A DNA stretch of 64,000 nt, taken from Opitutus sp. Its GTDB lineage: Bacteria > Verrucomicrobiota > Verrucomicrobiae > Opitutales > Opitutaceae. Below, one piece after another: positions 17,964 through 27,812 of the stretch (position 1 is the stretch's first letter; the number at the start of each line of letters is the position of its first letter). A model generated the notes under the pieces. It saw only the letters and a list, made by a program, of their open reading frames with translations, was not told the DNA's origin and made no database searches. The DNA is taken from contig SIBR01000004.1 in NCBI GenBank assembly GCA_009695065.1, positions 1-64,000 of the forward strand, read 5' to 3'. A program made the translations under genes and the position numbers.

Positions 17964-18300
17964 TCATTTTCGTTTGAGCAACACTCCGAGCAGGAGTCCG
18001 ATGCCAAAAGCGATTCCGAGTGATTGATAGGGATGCTCCCGGATCACGGTGTCGGCCTTTTTTACGGCCTCCCGGGCGGAGGCGATGCCCTGATCCTGCA
18101 TTTCTTGGTAAGTGGCCCGAGCGCGTTCCAGTGCCGGGGTGACTCGGGTGCGCGCCTCTGCAGCCTTTTCGTTAACATCTCCGGCCGTGGCTTTGAGCAA
18201 TTCCTCGGCCCTCATGTGTGAGGGCGCGGAGGTCGGCCAAGACTCGTTCGCGGGCAAGCCGGCTGTGGGCGTTTTCCATTTCAGGGAAGTGTGTTTCCAT
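17964..18300 (-). pseudogene. DUF883 family (ElaB/YqjD-like) gene with an apparent one-base insertion
   Basis: The open frame ending at 17964 encodes a typical DUF883 body: AEELLKATAGDVNEKAAEAR, a helical middle, and a C-terminal membrane anchor (HPYQSLGIAFGIGLLLGVLL). Its own best start is a TTG at 18257 giving a poor N-terminus. The other frame from ATG 18300 (or 18279) reads ENAHSRLARERVLADLRALTHE, which is the expected DUF883 N-terminal helix. Removing one base from the CCC at 18209-18211 joins the two as LRALTHEAEELLKAT. Whether this is an error or a real lesion cannot be told; a functional shorter protein from the TTG is possible. Confidence 0.7.
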
Positions 18301-18471
18301 TGGTGTGCCTTTTTCTTCGTCCCCGAGTGCCCTTAACAGGTTGTTTATCCGCTGATATTCGCGGGAGACATCAATACGGTGGGGATTTGTTTCATCGCGT
18401 CCTTACGACGTCGGAGAGACCGGCCGGCCGTGATCCGCTGGTAAATTTTCCGGTTTCGCGCAGCTTGGGGC

Positions 18472-19476
18472 ATGGTTCCTTTTTCGGTTCTCGACCTTGC
18501 GCCCATCGTCCAGAGCGGCACGCCGGCGGACGCCCTCCATCGGGCGCGTGAGCTTGCCCGCCACGCCGAGCAGCTTGGCTATCACCGGTTCTGGCTCGCC
18601 GAGCATCACAACATGCCGGGCATCGCGAGCGCCGCGACGGCCGTGGTGATCGCCCATGTGGCAGCCGGAACGTCGACGATCCGCGTCGGGTCAGGCGGGA
18701 TTATGTTGCCGAACCACGCGCCCCTGGTGATCGCGGAACAATTCGGGACCCTCGAGGCGCTGTTCCCCGGCCGCATCGATCTGGGGTTGGGTCGCGCGCC
18801 GGGCACGGACCAGCTTACGGCGCGCGCATTGCGCCGTGGCCGGAATGAAACCGCGGATACCTTTCCCCAGGACGTCATCGAGCTGCAGTCTTATTTCCGG
18901 CCGGCGAAATTTCGTCAGGCCGTACAGGCGGTTCCGGGCGCCGGCTTGAACGTTCCGATTTGGCTGCTCGGCTCCAGTTTGTTCAGCGCACAGCTGGCCG
19001 CGGCGCTCGGATTGCCTTTTGCCTTCGCATCGCATTTTGCGCCCGACCTGCTGGACGAGGCGCTCGAATTGTATCGCGCCGGCTTCAAGCCCTCGGGCGA
19101 GCTTGCCCGGCCCTACGCCATGGCCGCCGTCGGCGTGTTTGCGAGTGCCACCGATGCCGAGGCGGTGCGGTTGTTCACGTCGCAGCAACAGGGCTTTCTC
19201 AACTTGCGTCGCGGGCTTCCAGGCCCGTTGCCGCCGCCGGTCGAAAGCATGGCGGGTCGTTGGTCGGGCGCGGAGGAGGCGATGATTTCGGGTGCGTTCC
19301 GGGAAGCGATCGTGGGTTCGCCTGCGACCGTCGAACGCGGGTTGCGCGCATTTCTCGATCGCACTCGAGTCGATGAACTCATGATCACGGCGGCGATCTA
19401 CGATCAAAGTGCCCGGCGGCGGTCGTTCGAATTGGTGGCCGAGGCGCGGAGGGCGCTCGCGGCGAGCGGGAGTTAA
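18472..19476 (+). CDS. Luciferase-like (LLM class) flavin-dependent oxidoreductase
   Basis: 334 residues. Typical bacterial luciferase-like monooxygenase fold: [20 protein letters not shown] at the start, [15 protein letters not shown] near residue 40, [23 protein letters not shown] near 75-95 and [12 protein letters not shown] near 102-110. These match the YhbW/MsnO8-type subgroup, whose members use FMNH2 and O2; the physiological substrate is usually unknown. Single-gene unit, divergent from the yqjDEK-like operon across 171 bases. Confidence 0.85.
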   Translation: MVPFSVLDLAPIVQSGTPADALHRARELARHAEQLGYHRFWLAEHHNMPGIASAATAVVIAHVAAGTSTIRVGSGGIMLPNHAPLVIAEQFGTLEALFPGRIDLGLGRAPGTDQLTARALRRGRNETADTFPQDVIELQSYFRPAKFRQAVQAVPGAGLNVPIWLLGSSLFSAQLAAALGLPFAFASHFAPDLLDEALELYRAGFKPSGELARPYAMAAVGVFASATDAEAVRLFTSQQQGFLNLRRGLPGPLPPPVESMAGRWSGAEEAMISGAFREAIVGSPATVERGLRAFLDRTRVDELMITAAIYDQSARRRSFELVAEARRALAASGS

Positions 19477-19549
19477 CGGGCGGAGCCGGACCATTTGACC
19501 AAGTGGCGGATCGGCGTTCGTCTGAAGGCGAGGAACTTATTTCCGCGCC

Positions 19550-19714
19550 ATGAAAAATCCGACTCGCGACGAAAAACAGCGCATGTGCCGGCGCAAGCGG
19601 CGATATCGCAGCCATGGCGATGCTTTGGATGCGGCGTCGCTGGTGGGGGTGGAACGCCGACGGCAAGCCTACCTCTGCCCCCTTTGCCGGCACTGGCATC
19701 TCGCTTCCGGCTGA
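19550..19714 (+). CDS. Small basic zinc-ribbon-like protein
   Basis: 54 residues from ATG 19550 to TGA 19712-19714. The N-terminus is strongly basic (MCRRKRRYRSH), followed by an Ala/Leu linker and a C-terminal CPLCRHWHLASG with two Cys and two His that could bind zinc. GAGG 17 bases upstream is a weak ribosome site. Coding is supported by the motif and by the lack of any other gene here; I recall similar 50-70 residue proteins in Verrucomicrobia with the same YLCPLCxxWHL ending. Possible nucleic-acid-binding role. Confidence 0.6.
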   Translation: MKNPTRDEKQRMCRRKRRYRSHGDALDAASLVGVERRRQAYLCPLCRHWHLASG

Positions 19715-19742
19715 TGCCCGCGGCCAGAAACGCCGGAAGCGC

Positions 19743-20036
19743 TTAGCGCGCCGGCGGCAGACTGAGCAATTCGTCGGGATGCGTTTTCTCCCGCTCTGTC
19801 TGCAGATATTTTTGCCCGCCGTGGGTGAGGACCACCAGTTTCACCGGGGCATCGGAACTGCCGACATAAAATTCGTCCGTACCGGACTCGATCGCGGCGA
19901 TGGCAGCTGCCTGAGACAGCTTCCAGCGCGTCTGGTCGGAATTGATGCCGCCGATCGTTTCCACGCGTTCACGCGGATCGTGACTGTAGGCACGGTTGAC
20001 GTAGGAAATTGCGCGGCGGCGGTAAGGTCTGGCCAT
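19743..20036 (-). CDS. DUF3892 domain-containing protein
   Basis: 97 residues. Features of DUF3892: RAISYVNRAYSHDPRERVETIGGI at the start, WKLSQAAAIAAIESGTDEFYVG in the middle, then VKLVVLTHGGQKYLQTE and PDELLSLPPAR at the end. The family consists of short cytoplasmic proteins, function unknown. It is convergent with the small zinc-ribbon gene and divergent from the HAD phosphatase gene. Confidence 0.8.
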   Translation of the reverse strand: MARPYRRRAISYVNRAYSHDPRERVETIGGINSDQTRWKLSQAAAIAAIESGTDEFYVGSSDAPVKLVVLTHGGQKYLQTEREKTHPDELLSLPPAR

Positions 20037-20265
20037 GGTGAAAATGAGTTTGGGCGCGGGTTACGCGAGTTACGTGTCACGGTAACTCCGGCCCGGACGC
20101 ATTAGCGAATGAATATCCGTTTTTTCGCGCAGTGGCACCCGGGCCCGTTGGCTTCTGGCTGAATGAAACCGTCTCGCTGGCGTGCATCCGAGTCGCGGGA
20201 ATGCAAGCGGTGCGAATCGCGGATGCGCGCTTGCGCCGCCGTCCTCGCGATTCTGGACTGTCGCC

Positions 20266-20973
20266 ATGCCCACGCGTGAATTGGTCATCGGCTTCGACGC
20301 CGATGACACCCTCTGGCACAACGAGACGATTTTTGAGCAAGTGCATGAGCGCTACCGCACGTTGCTGGCTCACTATCACGAAGCCGCGACGGTGGATCGC
20401 ACGCTCTTCGCGACGGAAATGCGCAATCTGGAGTTGTACGGGTATGGAGTGAAGGGCTTCACGCTTTCGGCGATCGAAACGGCAATTCAACTGACGGCGG
20501 GAAAAATCCGGGCGGAGGAAATCCAGCAACTGATCGAATTGGGTCGCGAGATGCTCGCGCATCCGGTCGAACTGCTCGACGGTGTGGCGGACACGCTGGC
20601 GCAGCTCTCAGGGTGTTATCGACTCCTCGTGATCACCAAGGGCGATTTGCGCGATCAGGAACGCAAGCTCGGCAAGTCTGGCGTCGCGGCGCATTTTCGC
20701 CACGTCGAAATCGTTTCGGAAAAAAACGCTGGCACCTACGCGACGATCCTGCGGCGCCATGCGATCGCGCCGGATCGGTTTCTGATGGTGGGTAATTCGC
20801 TCAAGTCCGACATCCTGCCGGTGCTGGCCTTGGGTGGCGCCGGCGCCCACGTGCCCTACCATCTCACGTGGGCGGCCGAGCACGTCGACGAGGTGCCGGC
20901 GGCATCCGGGCGTTTTTTCCGACTACAAACATTGCGGGAATTGGGCGCGGTGATCGACGCATTGCGAAGTTAG
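20266..20973 (+). CDS. HAD family hydrolase (YjjG/HAD-IA type)
   Basis: 235 residues from ATG 20266. All four HAD motifs are present: GFDADDTLWHN (nucleophile Asp in DxDxT) near residue 10, LLVITKGD (Thr) near 121, a Lys in the following SEKNAGTYATIL, and FLMVGNSLKSDILP (acidic pair) near 170. The helical cap sits between motifs I and II (cap class C1). Likely a phosphatase of small phosphorylated metabolites; no neighbour specifies the substrate. Confidence 0.85.
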   Translation: MPTRELVIGFDADDTLWHNETIFEQVHERYRTLLAHYHEAATVDRTLFATEMRNLELYGYGVKGFTLSAIETAIQLTAGKIRAEEIQQLIELGREMLAHPVELLDGVADTLAQLSGCYRLLVITKGDLRDQERKLGKSGVAAHFRHVEIVSEKNAGTYATILRRHAIAPDRFLMVGNSLKSDILPVLALGGAGAHVPYHLTWAAEHVDEVPAASGRFFRLQTLRELGAVIDALRS

Positions 20974-21039
20974 CCTGAGGCTGATCCGCCGGGGAAAGGG
21001 AAATGCGCGGCTGACTTACGGAGCCGGGCCACATTAGCT

Positions 21040-23292
21040 TTGCCGGGCGTTGTTCTCCCGGTTTCGCTCCCCGCCATTGTGACGTTGTTTTGCTTTCGTA
21101 TCGCCGCCTGTACCGTGTTGGGATTCGTGGCTTCGGTATCGGCGGCGACATTGGAAGAAACCGCCGCGGTCCTCTACCGGCCGCTGCAGGGCGAGATGGT
21201 TGCGCTTTCTCCCGATGGCCGGCATGTGGCTTACACCCGGCATGCGCGGGCGGAGCTCTCGGTGGTCATCGTGGATGTGGATAACCCGGCGGCACGCGTC
21301 GCGATCGCCGTGGCGGACGATCGTCGGGTCACGTTTTCCAAGGAAAAGGAAGCCGTCCGGTTGCGATTTTTGCGTTGGATAACGCCCAACCGCCTGGTCT
21401 TCGCGCCGACCGAGGAAGTGATTGCGACGTCCGACGGAGAGCGGATCAAGGTCAACTCGCCGATCATCGCGGCGGACGCCAACGGCAAGAACGCCAAGCG
21501 ATTGGTCGAGGGCGGTGAATTCTCCGTCATGATCGAGGGGCCGTCGCGGCCGGACGCCCCGCCGAATTTTATCGAGCTGCCGCGCAACATCAACGTGGTG
21601 GGGTTTCCGGCCGGTGATTTAGCGCACGTCCTGGTTGAAGCGCTGCCGACCCGGCCCAATCCGCCCCGAGAGATGAGCGGAGAACGCCAGTTGGCCATGA
21701 CGGCCCGGCAGGCGAGTAGGCGGCTCGTTCAGGCGCCGAATCCGACGGCCACCACGCTGTTCAAAATAAATGTTTTTACGGGCAAGGTCAGCCAGCTGGG
21801 CGACGACGCCTATCCCGGGCGATTTTTGTACGATCGTCAGGGCCGCATGCGGATCGTCTATGCGCAAACGGAACGTTCGGCGGATCGAAAGTTTCTGGTA
21901 AAGTCCGCCGCCGCCAACAGCCGCTGGCTCGCGCTCGACGAGAAGTCGGCGGGACCGGCGGCCAGCGGTTTTACGCTGTCGCCCGCCAATTATTTCGGTG
22001 CGCGCGCGTTTCCGCTCGCCTTCGACTTTGATGCCAAGGTGCTCTATTTCGCCTCCAATGCTGGCCGCGATACCTTTGGGATTTACGGTCTCGACCTCGA
22101 ATCCAAGCGGCGAACCTCACTGGCGATCGAGCATCCGTATTTCGATCTGGCCCCGCTCGAGCCGCGCTATCCGCAGTCCCCGCTCGTGTTCGACGAAAGG
22201 CGGCAGCAACTCGCCGGCGTGCGGACGACCGGCGTTGCCCCGCTCACGGTCTGGGTCGATCCCGAGCTGGTCGAGGTGCAGCGGACGCTCGAAAAGAAAT
22301 TTTCCCGGCGGGCCGTCGAAGTGCTCGAATGGGACGATGCCCGGCGCCGTTTTCTCGTGCGGGTGTCCAGCGTGTCCGATCCGGGACGCCATTTTGTGTA
22401 CGAGCGAAAGGAAGACCTGCTCGTCGAGTTCCTGCGCCGTGCGCCGTGGCTGCAGAGCGCCGATCTGCATGATTCCATGGCGTTCGAATTCGACACCCCC
22501 ACGGGGGTGCATCTGACCGGCTATCTGACGCTCCCGCGGACGTCGCGACTCAATCCACCGCCCTTGTTGGTCTATTTTCCCGCCGGATTTCCGGCCCGCG
22601 CCCAACCCGAGTTTGATGTCGAGGCCCAGATGCTCGCCGGGCTGGGCTTTATGGTTGCGCGGGTGAATCACCGGGGCGCCGTTGGTTTTGGGGCCAGGCA
22701 TCGCGATGCAATCCAGGCGGGGGTCGACCGCGTGCCGGTCGACGACGTGCTCGCGGCCATCGGATGGCTCGGCGAGCGTCACAAGTTTGACCGGCGCCGG
22801 GTGGCCACCATGGGCGAGGGTTTCGGGGGCTATCTCGCCTTGCGGGCACTGCAGTTGCACCCGGACACCTTCCGCTGCGCGATCGCTCTCGACGCGCCGC
22901 TGGACCTTGAGGCTTGGCTGCGGCCTGCTGTGCGGGGAATTGAACAAGGTCCTGCGGTGGATTTCACGCAGGAGGTGCAGCGTGCTTTTTTCCAGCGCAA
23001 CGCCACCCGACTCGCCGAGGCGTCCGTCCTGGGGTCGGTGGCCACGCTGATGAAACCGGTCTTCCTCATCGTGAATTCGCAGCGCCATGACGAGATCGCG
23101 AGCGAGAACAGCCGGCTGCGCTCGGAGCTCAAGCGCCTTGGGCGCGCGCCCGAGTATCTGGAAGTCCAGGAGGATTTCGTGTTGCGCCTGCCGGCCGCCC
23201 GCGCGCGGGCCTTCCGGCGCATCGAGGAGTTTTTCAATCTCAACCTCTACGACTACAAGGTGAACGTCGGCGAAGTGAAGGAGCTCAAATGA
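21040..23292 (+). CDS. Exported S9-peptidase-like protein lacking the catalytic serine
   Basis: 750 residues from TTG 21040; GTG 21079 is an alternative start. Signal peptide (FRIAACTVLGFVASVSA), an N-terminal propeller (VALSPDGRHVAYTRH), then an alpha/beta-hydrolase domain with family landmarks PPLLVYFPAGFPAR, VARVNHRGAVGFG, FDRRRVATMGEGFGGYLAL and FRCAIALDAPLDL. The nucleophile elbow should read GxSxGG; it reads GEGFGG, so the Ser is Gly (residue 594, codon GGT at 22819). The region that should hold the catalytic Asp (NSQRHDEIA) and His (VQEDFVLRL) also deviates. I infer a non-catalytic, perhaps binding, protein. Its stop overlaps the next gene's start. Confidence 0.75.
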   Translation: MPGVVLPVSLPAIVTLFCFRIAACTVLGFVASVSAATLEETAAVLYRPLQGEMVALSPDGRHVAYTRHARAELSVVIVDVDNPAARVAIAVADDRRVTFSKEKEAVRLRFLRWITPNRLVFAPTEEVIATSDGERIKVNSPIIAADANGKNAKRLVEGGEFSVMIEGPSRPDAPPNFIELPRNINVVGFPAGDLAHVLVEALPTRPNPPREMSGERQLAMTARQASRRLVQAPNPTATTLFKINVFTGKVSQLGDDAYPGRFLYDRQGRMRIVYAQTERSADRKFLVKSAAANSRWLALDEKSAGPAASGFTLSPANYFGARAFPLAFDFDAKVLYFASNAGRDTFGIYGLDLESKRRTSLAIEHPYFDLAPLEPRYPQSPLVFDERRQQLAGVRTTGVAPLTVWVDPELVEVQRTLEKKFSRRAVEVLEWDDARRRFLVRVSSVSDPGRHFVYERKEDLLVEFLRRAPWLQSADLHDSMAFEFDTPTGVHLTGYLTLPRTSRLNPPPLLVYFPAGFPARAQPEFDVEAQMLAGLGFMVARVNHRGAVGFGARHRDAIQAGVDRVPVDDVLAAIGWLGERHKFDRRRVATMGEGFGGYLALRALQLHPDTFRCAIALDAPLDLEAWLRPAVRGIEQGPAVDFTQEVQRAFFQRNATRLAEASVLGSVATLMKPVFLIVNSQRHDEIASENSRLRSELKRLGRAPEYLEVQEDFVLRLPAARARAFRRIEEFFNLNLYDYKVNVGEVKELK

Positions 23293-25043
23293 GCGACGGA
23301 CAGATCCGGCGCGCCGCTCGTGCGGTCGCCGGCGCGGGGCTAGGGTGGATCCTGGCGATGCTCGGCGGGCTTTCCTCGCACGCGGCGGAAGCGGCGGCGG
23401 CTTCCGCGGAGCCGGTGATCGAGTTGCCACCGATGATCGTGGCGGAATCGTCGAAGGGGCCGCCCTGGCTCTACGCCCAGACGAGCGCGGGCGAATTCCT
23501 GTCACGCTGTTCCCAGTCAACGACGCGCGAATTCATCGAAACGCGGCAGCGGCTCGTTCACATCCTGCAGGTTTTGGTGCCGGAGGCGTTTTTCGTCAAA
23601 ATGGATGTGCCCTCGGTCACGGTTCTCGATACCCTCGGCTCGCGCCCGGCGGGCAACGACGCGGTGATCCAGGACATGCTGAAACAGGAGCGGGAGGTGA
23701 GTGGGGGACAGACCGGTGCCAATTTGCCCGATCCATTGCGCGGGCGGGGAGGGCGCGGACGCGTGCAATTTCTGCCCAACCTGCGGCTGGAGGATCGCGA
23801 CATGACGGCGCTGTTTGCGTATCTCGACGACATCAATTTCGACGGCGCGCGCCTGTTTCTTTCGCCCGACTATGTACGGTTCATGTTGCAGCGCCGTACG
23901 CCGATGCTGCCGCCGTGGGTGATCGAGGGGGTCTTGGCGATCTACGGGCAGACGAATCTGGCCGCCGATCCGATTACGATCCGCGCCTTCGAGTGGCTTT
24001 CGCCCGCGGAGTCCCGGGCACTCGAACGCGATCCCGAGCGGCCGCGAGTGTTGTTGGCCATGGCTGACCTGTTTGCGCCCGGGGCGCGGCTGGGCGCGGC
24101 GGCGGACGACCTGCGGGTAAAAGTCTGGCGGGCACAGGTGGCGCTCTTCGTGCGGTGGGCCCTGGACTCGCGGCATTCGGGGATGCGCGAGGCATTTTGG
24201 AAATTTGCCGCGCGCGCAGCCGATGAGCCGGTGACAGAAGCCATGTTCGAACAGTGTTTCGGTTTCGGTTTTTCGGAAATGCGCGACCGCCTGAGCGATT
24301 ATCTCCCGCGCGCCGTCAGGGATTCGCTGCGACTTCCCCGGGGTAAATTACCCCAGATTCCCCGGCCGGAAGTGAGCAAGGCGACGCCCGAGCAGATTGC
24401 GCGGTTGCGCGGCGAATGGGAGCGCATGGAGGTTCCCTACGTAAAGGCCCGGCATGCCTCGTTCGCGGGCCGCTATGCGGATCAGGCCCGCCGCACCCTC
24501 GGTCGCGTGGTGGCCCAGGGCGATGCCGATCCGCGCGTGGTGGCGGCGTTGGGATTGTGCGAGCTCGATGCGGGCGATGAAAAGGAGGCGCGGGGCTTTT
24601 TGGAGGCGGCGGTGGCGGCCAACGTCTGGCGCCCCCGCGCGTATTACGAGCTCGCCCGATTACGCTACACGGAGCTGAGCGGGGCGGATGCAAACGCGCG
24701 GCAATTTTCGGCCGAGGAGCTCACCCCGGTCGTGTCCCTGTTACGGATCGCGATCACGCGGGCGCCCCCGCTGCCGGAGGCCTACGTGCTGCTGGCCGAA
24801 GCCTGGCTGCGCTGCCGCACCGCTCCACCCGAGGAGGATCTCGTTACGCTTGCCAAGGGGGCGGCTGCCTTTGGCCGGCTGCCTTTGATCAGCCATCGCG
24901 TCGCACTGCTCCACCTCGCCCATGGCAAAACGGCGGAAGCCGCGCGCTTGCTCGGTCAAGCGATGGACCGCACGGACGATCCGGAAACACGGGCGGCCTT
25001 GGCGGAGTTGCAGGATTTGATGGGTCGACGGCGTTCGCCGTGA
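23289..25043 (+). CDS. Exported TPR-containing protein of unknown function, coupled to the S9-like gene
   Basis: 584 residues. ATG overlaps the preceding stop (ATGA). Signal-like segment GLGWILAMLGGLSSHAAEA. The first half is unlike any family I know (PPWLYAQTSAGEFLSRCS, VIQDMLKQEREVSGGQ, MLPPWVIEGVLAIYGQTNL), and has a weak likeness to gluzincin-type 'peptidase-like' proteins without a HExxH motif. The C-terminal 200 residues are tetratricopeptide-like helical repeats (RRTLGRVVAQGDADPRVVAALG, AYVLLAEAWLRCR, RVALLHLAHGKTAEAARLL). Strict coupling suggests a complex with the S9-like protein outside the cytoplasm. Confidence 0.7.
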   Translation: MSDGQIRRAARAVAGAGLGWILAMLGGLSSHAAEAAAASAEPVIELPPMIVAESSKGPPWLYAQTSAGEFLSRCSQSTTREFIETRQRLVHILQVLVPEAFFVKMDVPSVTVLDTLGSRPAGNDAVIQDMLKQEREVSGGQTGANLPDPLRGRGGRGRVQFLPNLRLEDRDMTALFAYLDDINFDGARLFLSPDYVRFMLQRRTPMLPPWVIEGVLAIYGQTNLAADPITIRAFEWLSPAESRALERDPERPRVLLAMADLFAPGARLGAAADDLRVKVWRAQVALFVRWALDSRHSGMREAFWKFAARAADEPVTEAMFEQCFGFGFSEMRDRLSDYLPRAVRDSLRLPRGKLPQIPRPEVSKATPEQIARLRGEWERMEVPYVKARHASFAGRYADQARRTLGRVVAQGDADPRVVAALGLCELDAGDEKEARGFLEAAVAANVWRPRAYYELARLRYTELSGADANARQFSAEELTPVVSLLRIAITRAPPLPEAYVLLAEAWLRCRTAPPEEDLVTLAKGAAAFGRLPLISHRVALLHLAHGKTAEAARLLGQAMDRTDDPETRAALAELQDLMGRRRSP

Positions 25044-25044
25044 T

Positions 25045-25059
25045 GCCGGATCATCCGGC
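25045..25059. terminator. Perfect hairpin between convergent genes
   Basis: GCCGGAT and ATCCGGC arms around a single C lie in the 41-base gap between the stops of the TPR gene (plus) and the helicase gene (minus). No T-run; a bidirectional terminator is suggested by position only. Confidence 0.4.
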
Positions 25060-25084
25060 GCGATGAACGCTGCGCCACCGGGCG

Positions 25085-27685
25085 TCAGGTGGCGCCGATC
25101 GCCGCGACGGTTTCGCAATGGAGCACGGCGCGGTTTAGATTGCGGGAATCGGCCAGGGATATCGTGAACCGCGCTTCCCAGTCGTTGAGCTCCGCCGGGT
25201 CGATCAGCACTTGGGCTGCGGTCCAGCCCGTTTCGCCGCTTTCTTCCGTCCAGTGCGTGTGTTTCACGGAGCGGCCCTCGGGGTCGAGCCGGAAGCGGCC
25301 GCGGGCATCGAAATACGGGGCGAAGGCCGCGGCGATGCGGCGGCCCTCCGGCGTCGCGGGCTCGCCTTCAGCGGCGACCGTGGCTTCGCCGGTGCGCAGC
25401 CGTGACGCGGCGCTTTCAAAATCGCGGGCGGCCACGTCCTGCAGGAAGCCGAAGATCGCGGTGCGCACGAGCCGGCGAAAAGCCGCGACGTCGCGGGTGA
25501 TGTCGAACGCGGCGGGGCGGGCGGGCTTGTCGGCGGTGTCCGCGCTGATGAAGGCCGGATTGCGCAGGCGCTCCCATTCCTCCAGCAGGCTGGAATCGAT
25601 GCCGCGGATCAATTCGCGGAAATAGTCCTCCATCTCGATCACGCCTTCGGTTTTCGCGTTTTCCGGGACCGTCTGGCTGAGCACCTTCCAGACTTGGGAG
25701 AGATGGCGCAACAGCAGGCCTTCGCTGCGCTGCAGGCCATATTCCCGGACGTATTCCGAGAACGACAGGTAACGTTCGAACATTTCCCGGGCGATCGATT
25801 TCGGGCGGACGTTTTCCTGTTCCACCCACGGGTGGGCGGCCAAGAACGCGTTGAAGGTTTCGTAGAGAAATTCCCGCAGGGGTTTCGGGTGCTCGACTTC
25901 CTCCAGTTTTTCCATGCGTTCGTCGTAGGAAACGCCGGCGGCCCGCAACTCCTCGATTTTCTCGCCCTTCAATTTGTCCACTTGCCGGCGAAGAATCGCA
26001 TCCGGATCCTCGACGATCGCCTCGCACAAGGTAAGGACGTTGAACGGATAGTCCGGCGACTCGCGATCCAGCAGCGGCAGCGTGTCGATCAGGTAGAGCG
26101 ACAGCGCCTGGTGCAGCGAAAAATCATCCTGCAGCTCGACGTTGACGCGGAGTTTGCGCGGCGTGGCCACTCCGGCCGGGGGTGCGGGAGTATTCCGCGG
26201 TACGATCTCGACGATCTTGCGGTCGATCAAGGCGCGGAAGAGTTGCCATGCGCGTTTGCGCAGCGCGCGCTTGCGATGCGGCGTCTCGTGCGAATCGCGG
26301 ATGATTCGCTGCATCGCGCGGCACCCGTCGGAGTCCCGGCCGAGGACGAGCAGCAGCATCCCGTGCGACACGTCGAATCGGGAAACGAGTTCCTCGGCGG
26401 GCGCGGTGCGGAGGCGCTCGAAGGTTTTTGCATCCCACCCGATCGCCCCTTCCGGGGCGCGTTGCTTCACGAGTTTCTTCTGCTTTTTGGGATCGTTCGC
26501 GGCCTTCCCCTCCGCGCGCTTGTTTTCGACGACGTGCTCCGGGGCCTGTACGATCACGTAGCCCCTGTCGTCGTAACCCTTGCGTCCGGCCCGGCCGGAG
26601 ATCTGGCGGAAATCGCGTACGCTGAGGATGGCGGCTTTCTTGCCGTCGTATTTCCAGAGCTGGGTGAAGACGACGGTGCGGATCGGCACGTTGATCCCGA
26701 CGCCGAGGGTGTCGGTGCCGCAGATGAGCTTAAGCAGGCCCTTTTGCGCGAGCTGTTCGACGAGGATCCGGTATTTCGGCAGCAACCCGGCGTGGTGCAC
26801 CCCGATGCCATGGCGCAGCCACCGCCGGATTTCCCGGCCATAGGGACTGGTGAAACGCACGCGCTCGAGCTCGAGCTGCAACGCCGCTTTCTCCTCTTTC
26901 GAGCAAACGTTGAGGCTCATCAGGCTCTGCGCGGCATCGCTCGCGGAACGCTGGGTGAAGTAGACGAGATATACCGGCGCGCGCTTCTGCGTCAGCAAAT
27001 CGGCCACGCGTTCGGTGAGCGGCGTGTCGCAGTACTCGAACTCGAGCGGCACCGGGCGGCGATCGCTGCGCACCGTCACCGACGGCGCGCCGGTCAGGCG
27101 GGTCATTTCCCTTTCGAAGAAATCGGTCGCGCCAAGCGTGGCCGACATCAGCAGAAACCGGACGCGCGGCATGGTGAGGAGCGGCACCTGCCAGGCGTAG
27201 CCGCGCTCCGCGTCGGAATAGTAGTGAAACTCGTCCATGATCACCGCGCGAATGTCGCTCTGTTCCCCGCGATGCAGCGCGATGTTGGCGAGGATTTCGG
27301 CGGTGCAGCACAGGATGGGCGCGCGGGGATTGACGCTGGCATCGCCGGTCATCATGCCGACGTTCTCGGGCCCGAAGTCGCGGCAGAGGGACAGAAACTT
27401 CTCGTTAACCAGCGCCTTGATCGGGCAGGTGTAAACGGAACGCTCGCCGGCGCAGAGTGCCTTGAAATGAAAGGCGGCGGCGACGAGCGATTTACCGGAG
27501 CCGGTCGGCGTGTTGAGGATCACGTTGCGGTCGCCCAAGAGCTCAAGAATCGCCTCCTCCTGTTCCGGGTAGAGTTCAAGCCCCCGCGCGGCGATCACGC
27601 TCAGGAAGCGTTCGAGCACGGCATCTGCGCCCGGATTCCCGGGCAGGGGCGCGAGCGGCGCGGCAGGTGCGGAGGAGGACGGCAT
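25085..27685 (-). CDS. Ski2-like DEAD/DEAH-box helicase with DUF3516-type C-terminus
   Basis: 866 residues from ATG 27685 (a TTG at 27715 is possible). Superfamily 2 helicase motifs in order: Walker A TPTGSGKS near residue 61, [11 protein letters not shown] (Ia), DEFH (II), LLMSATLG (III), [10 protein letters not shown] (IV), [12 protein letters not shown] (V) and [11 protein letters not shown] (VI). The long C-terminal half (from about residue 400) has a Lys-rich linker and no zinc motif, matching DUF3516-type helicases. Ski2-like enzymes unwind RNA or DNA; the substrate here is not known. Single gene, with its start divergent from the PPK2 gene. Confidence 0.85.
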   Translation of the reverse strand: MPSSSAPAAPLAPLPGNPGADAVLERFLSVIAARGLELYPEQEEAILELLGDRNVILNTPTGSGKSLVAAAFHFKALCAGERSVYTCPIKALVNEKFLSLCRDFGPENVGMMTGDASVNPRAPILCCTAEILANIALHRGEQSDIRAVIMDEFHYYSDAERGYAWQVPLLTMPRVRFLLMSATLGATDFFEREMTRLTGAPSVTVRSDRRPVPLEFEYCDTPLTERVADLLTQKRAPVYLVYFTQRSASDAAQSLMSLNVCSKEEKAALQLELERVRFTSPYGREIRRWLRHGIGVHHAGLLPKYRILVEQLAQKGLLKLICGTDTLGVGINVPIRTVVFTQLWKYDGKKAAILSVRDFRQISGRAGRKGYDDRGYVIVQAPEHVVENKRAEGKAANDPKKQKKLVKQRAPEGAIGWDAKTFERLRTAPAEELVSRFDVSHGMLLLVLGRDSDGCRAMQRIIRDSHETPHRKRALRKRAWQLFRALIDRKIVEIVPRNTPAPPAGVATPRKLRVNVELQDDFSLHQALSLYLIDTLPLLDRESPDYPFNVLTLCEAIVEDPDAILRRQVDKLKGEKIEELRAAGVSYDERMEKLEEVEHPKPLREFLYETFNAFLAAHPWVEQENVRPKSIAREMFERYLSFSEYVREYGLQRSEGLLLRHLSQVWKVLSQTVPENAKTEGVIEMEDYFRELIRGIDSSLLEEWERLRNPAFISADTADKPARPAAFDITRDVAAFRRLVRTAIFGFLQDVAARDFESAASRLRTGEATVAAEGEPATPEGRRIAAAFAPYFDARGRFRLDPEGRSVKHTHWTEESGETGWTAAQVLIDPAELNDWEARFTISLADSRNLNRAVLHCETVAAIGAT

Positions 27686-27812
27686 TCGTGCCAAAAGGCG
27701 CAGCGGCCTGCACAAGAGTCAACGTTGCGGCGCACCCGGCTGCATGGCAGGGGAATCCCCGGAGGCTGATCAAATCAGGGTAGCCTTGAGGACTTTTGGG
27801 GTCCAATGCCGG

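Noticed and set aside
22117..23520. A 467-codon minus-strand frame opposite the S9-like and TPR genes
   Set aside because: Spans two coupled genes with recognisable families and has an Arg/Pro-rich composition typical of antisense frames in GC-rich DNA.
25694..27769. A 691-codon plus-strand frame opposite the helicase gene
   Set aside because: It is a GC-bias shadow: the minus strand carries every SF2 helicase motif, and the antisense product is His/Arg/Gly-rich without any domain.
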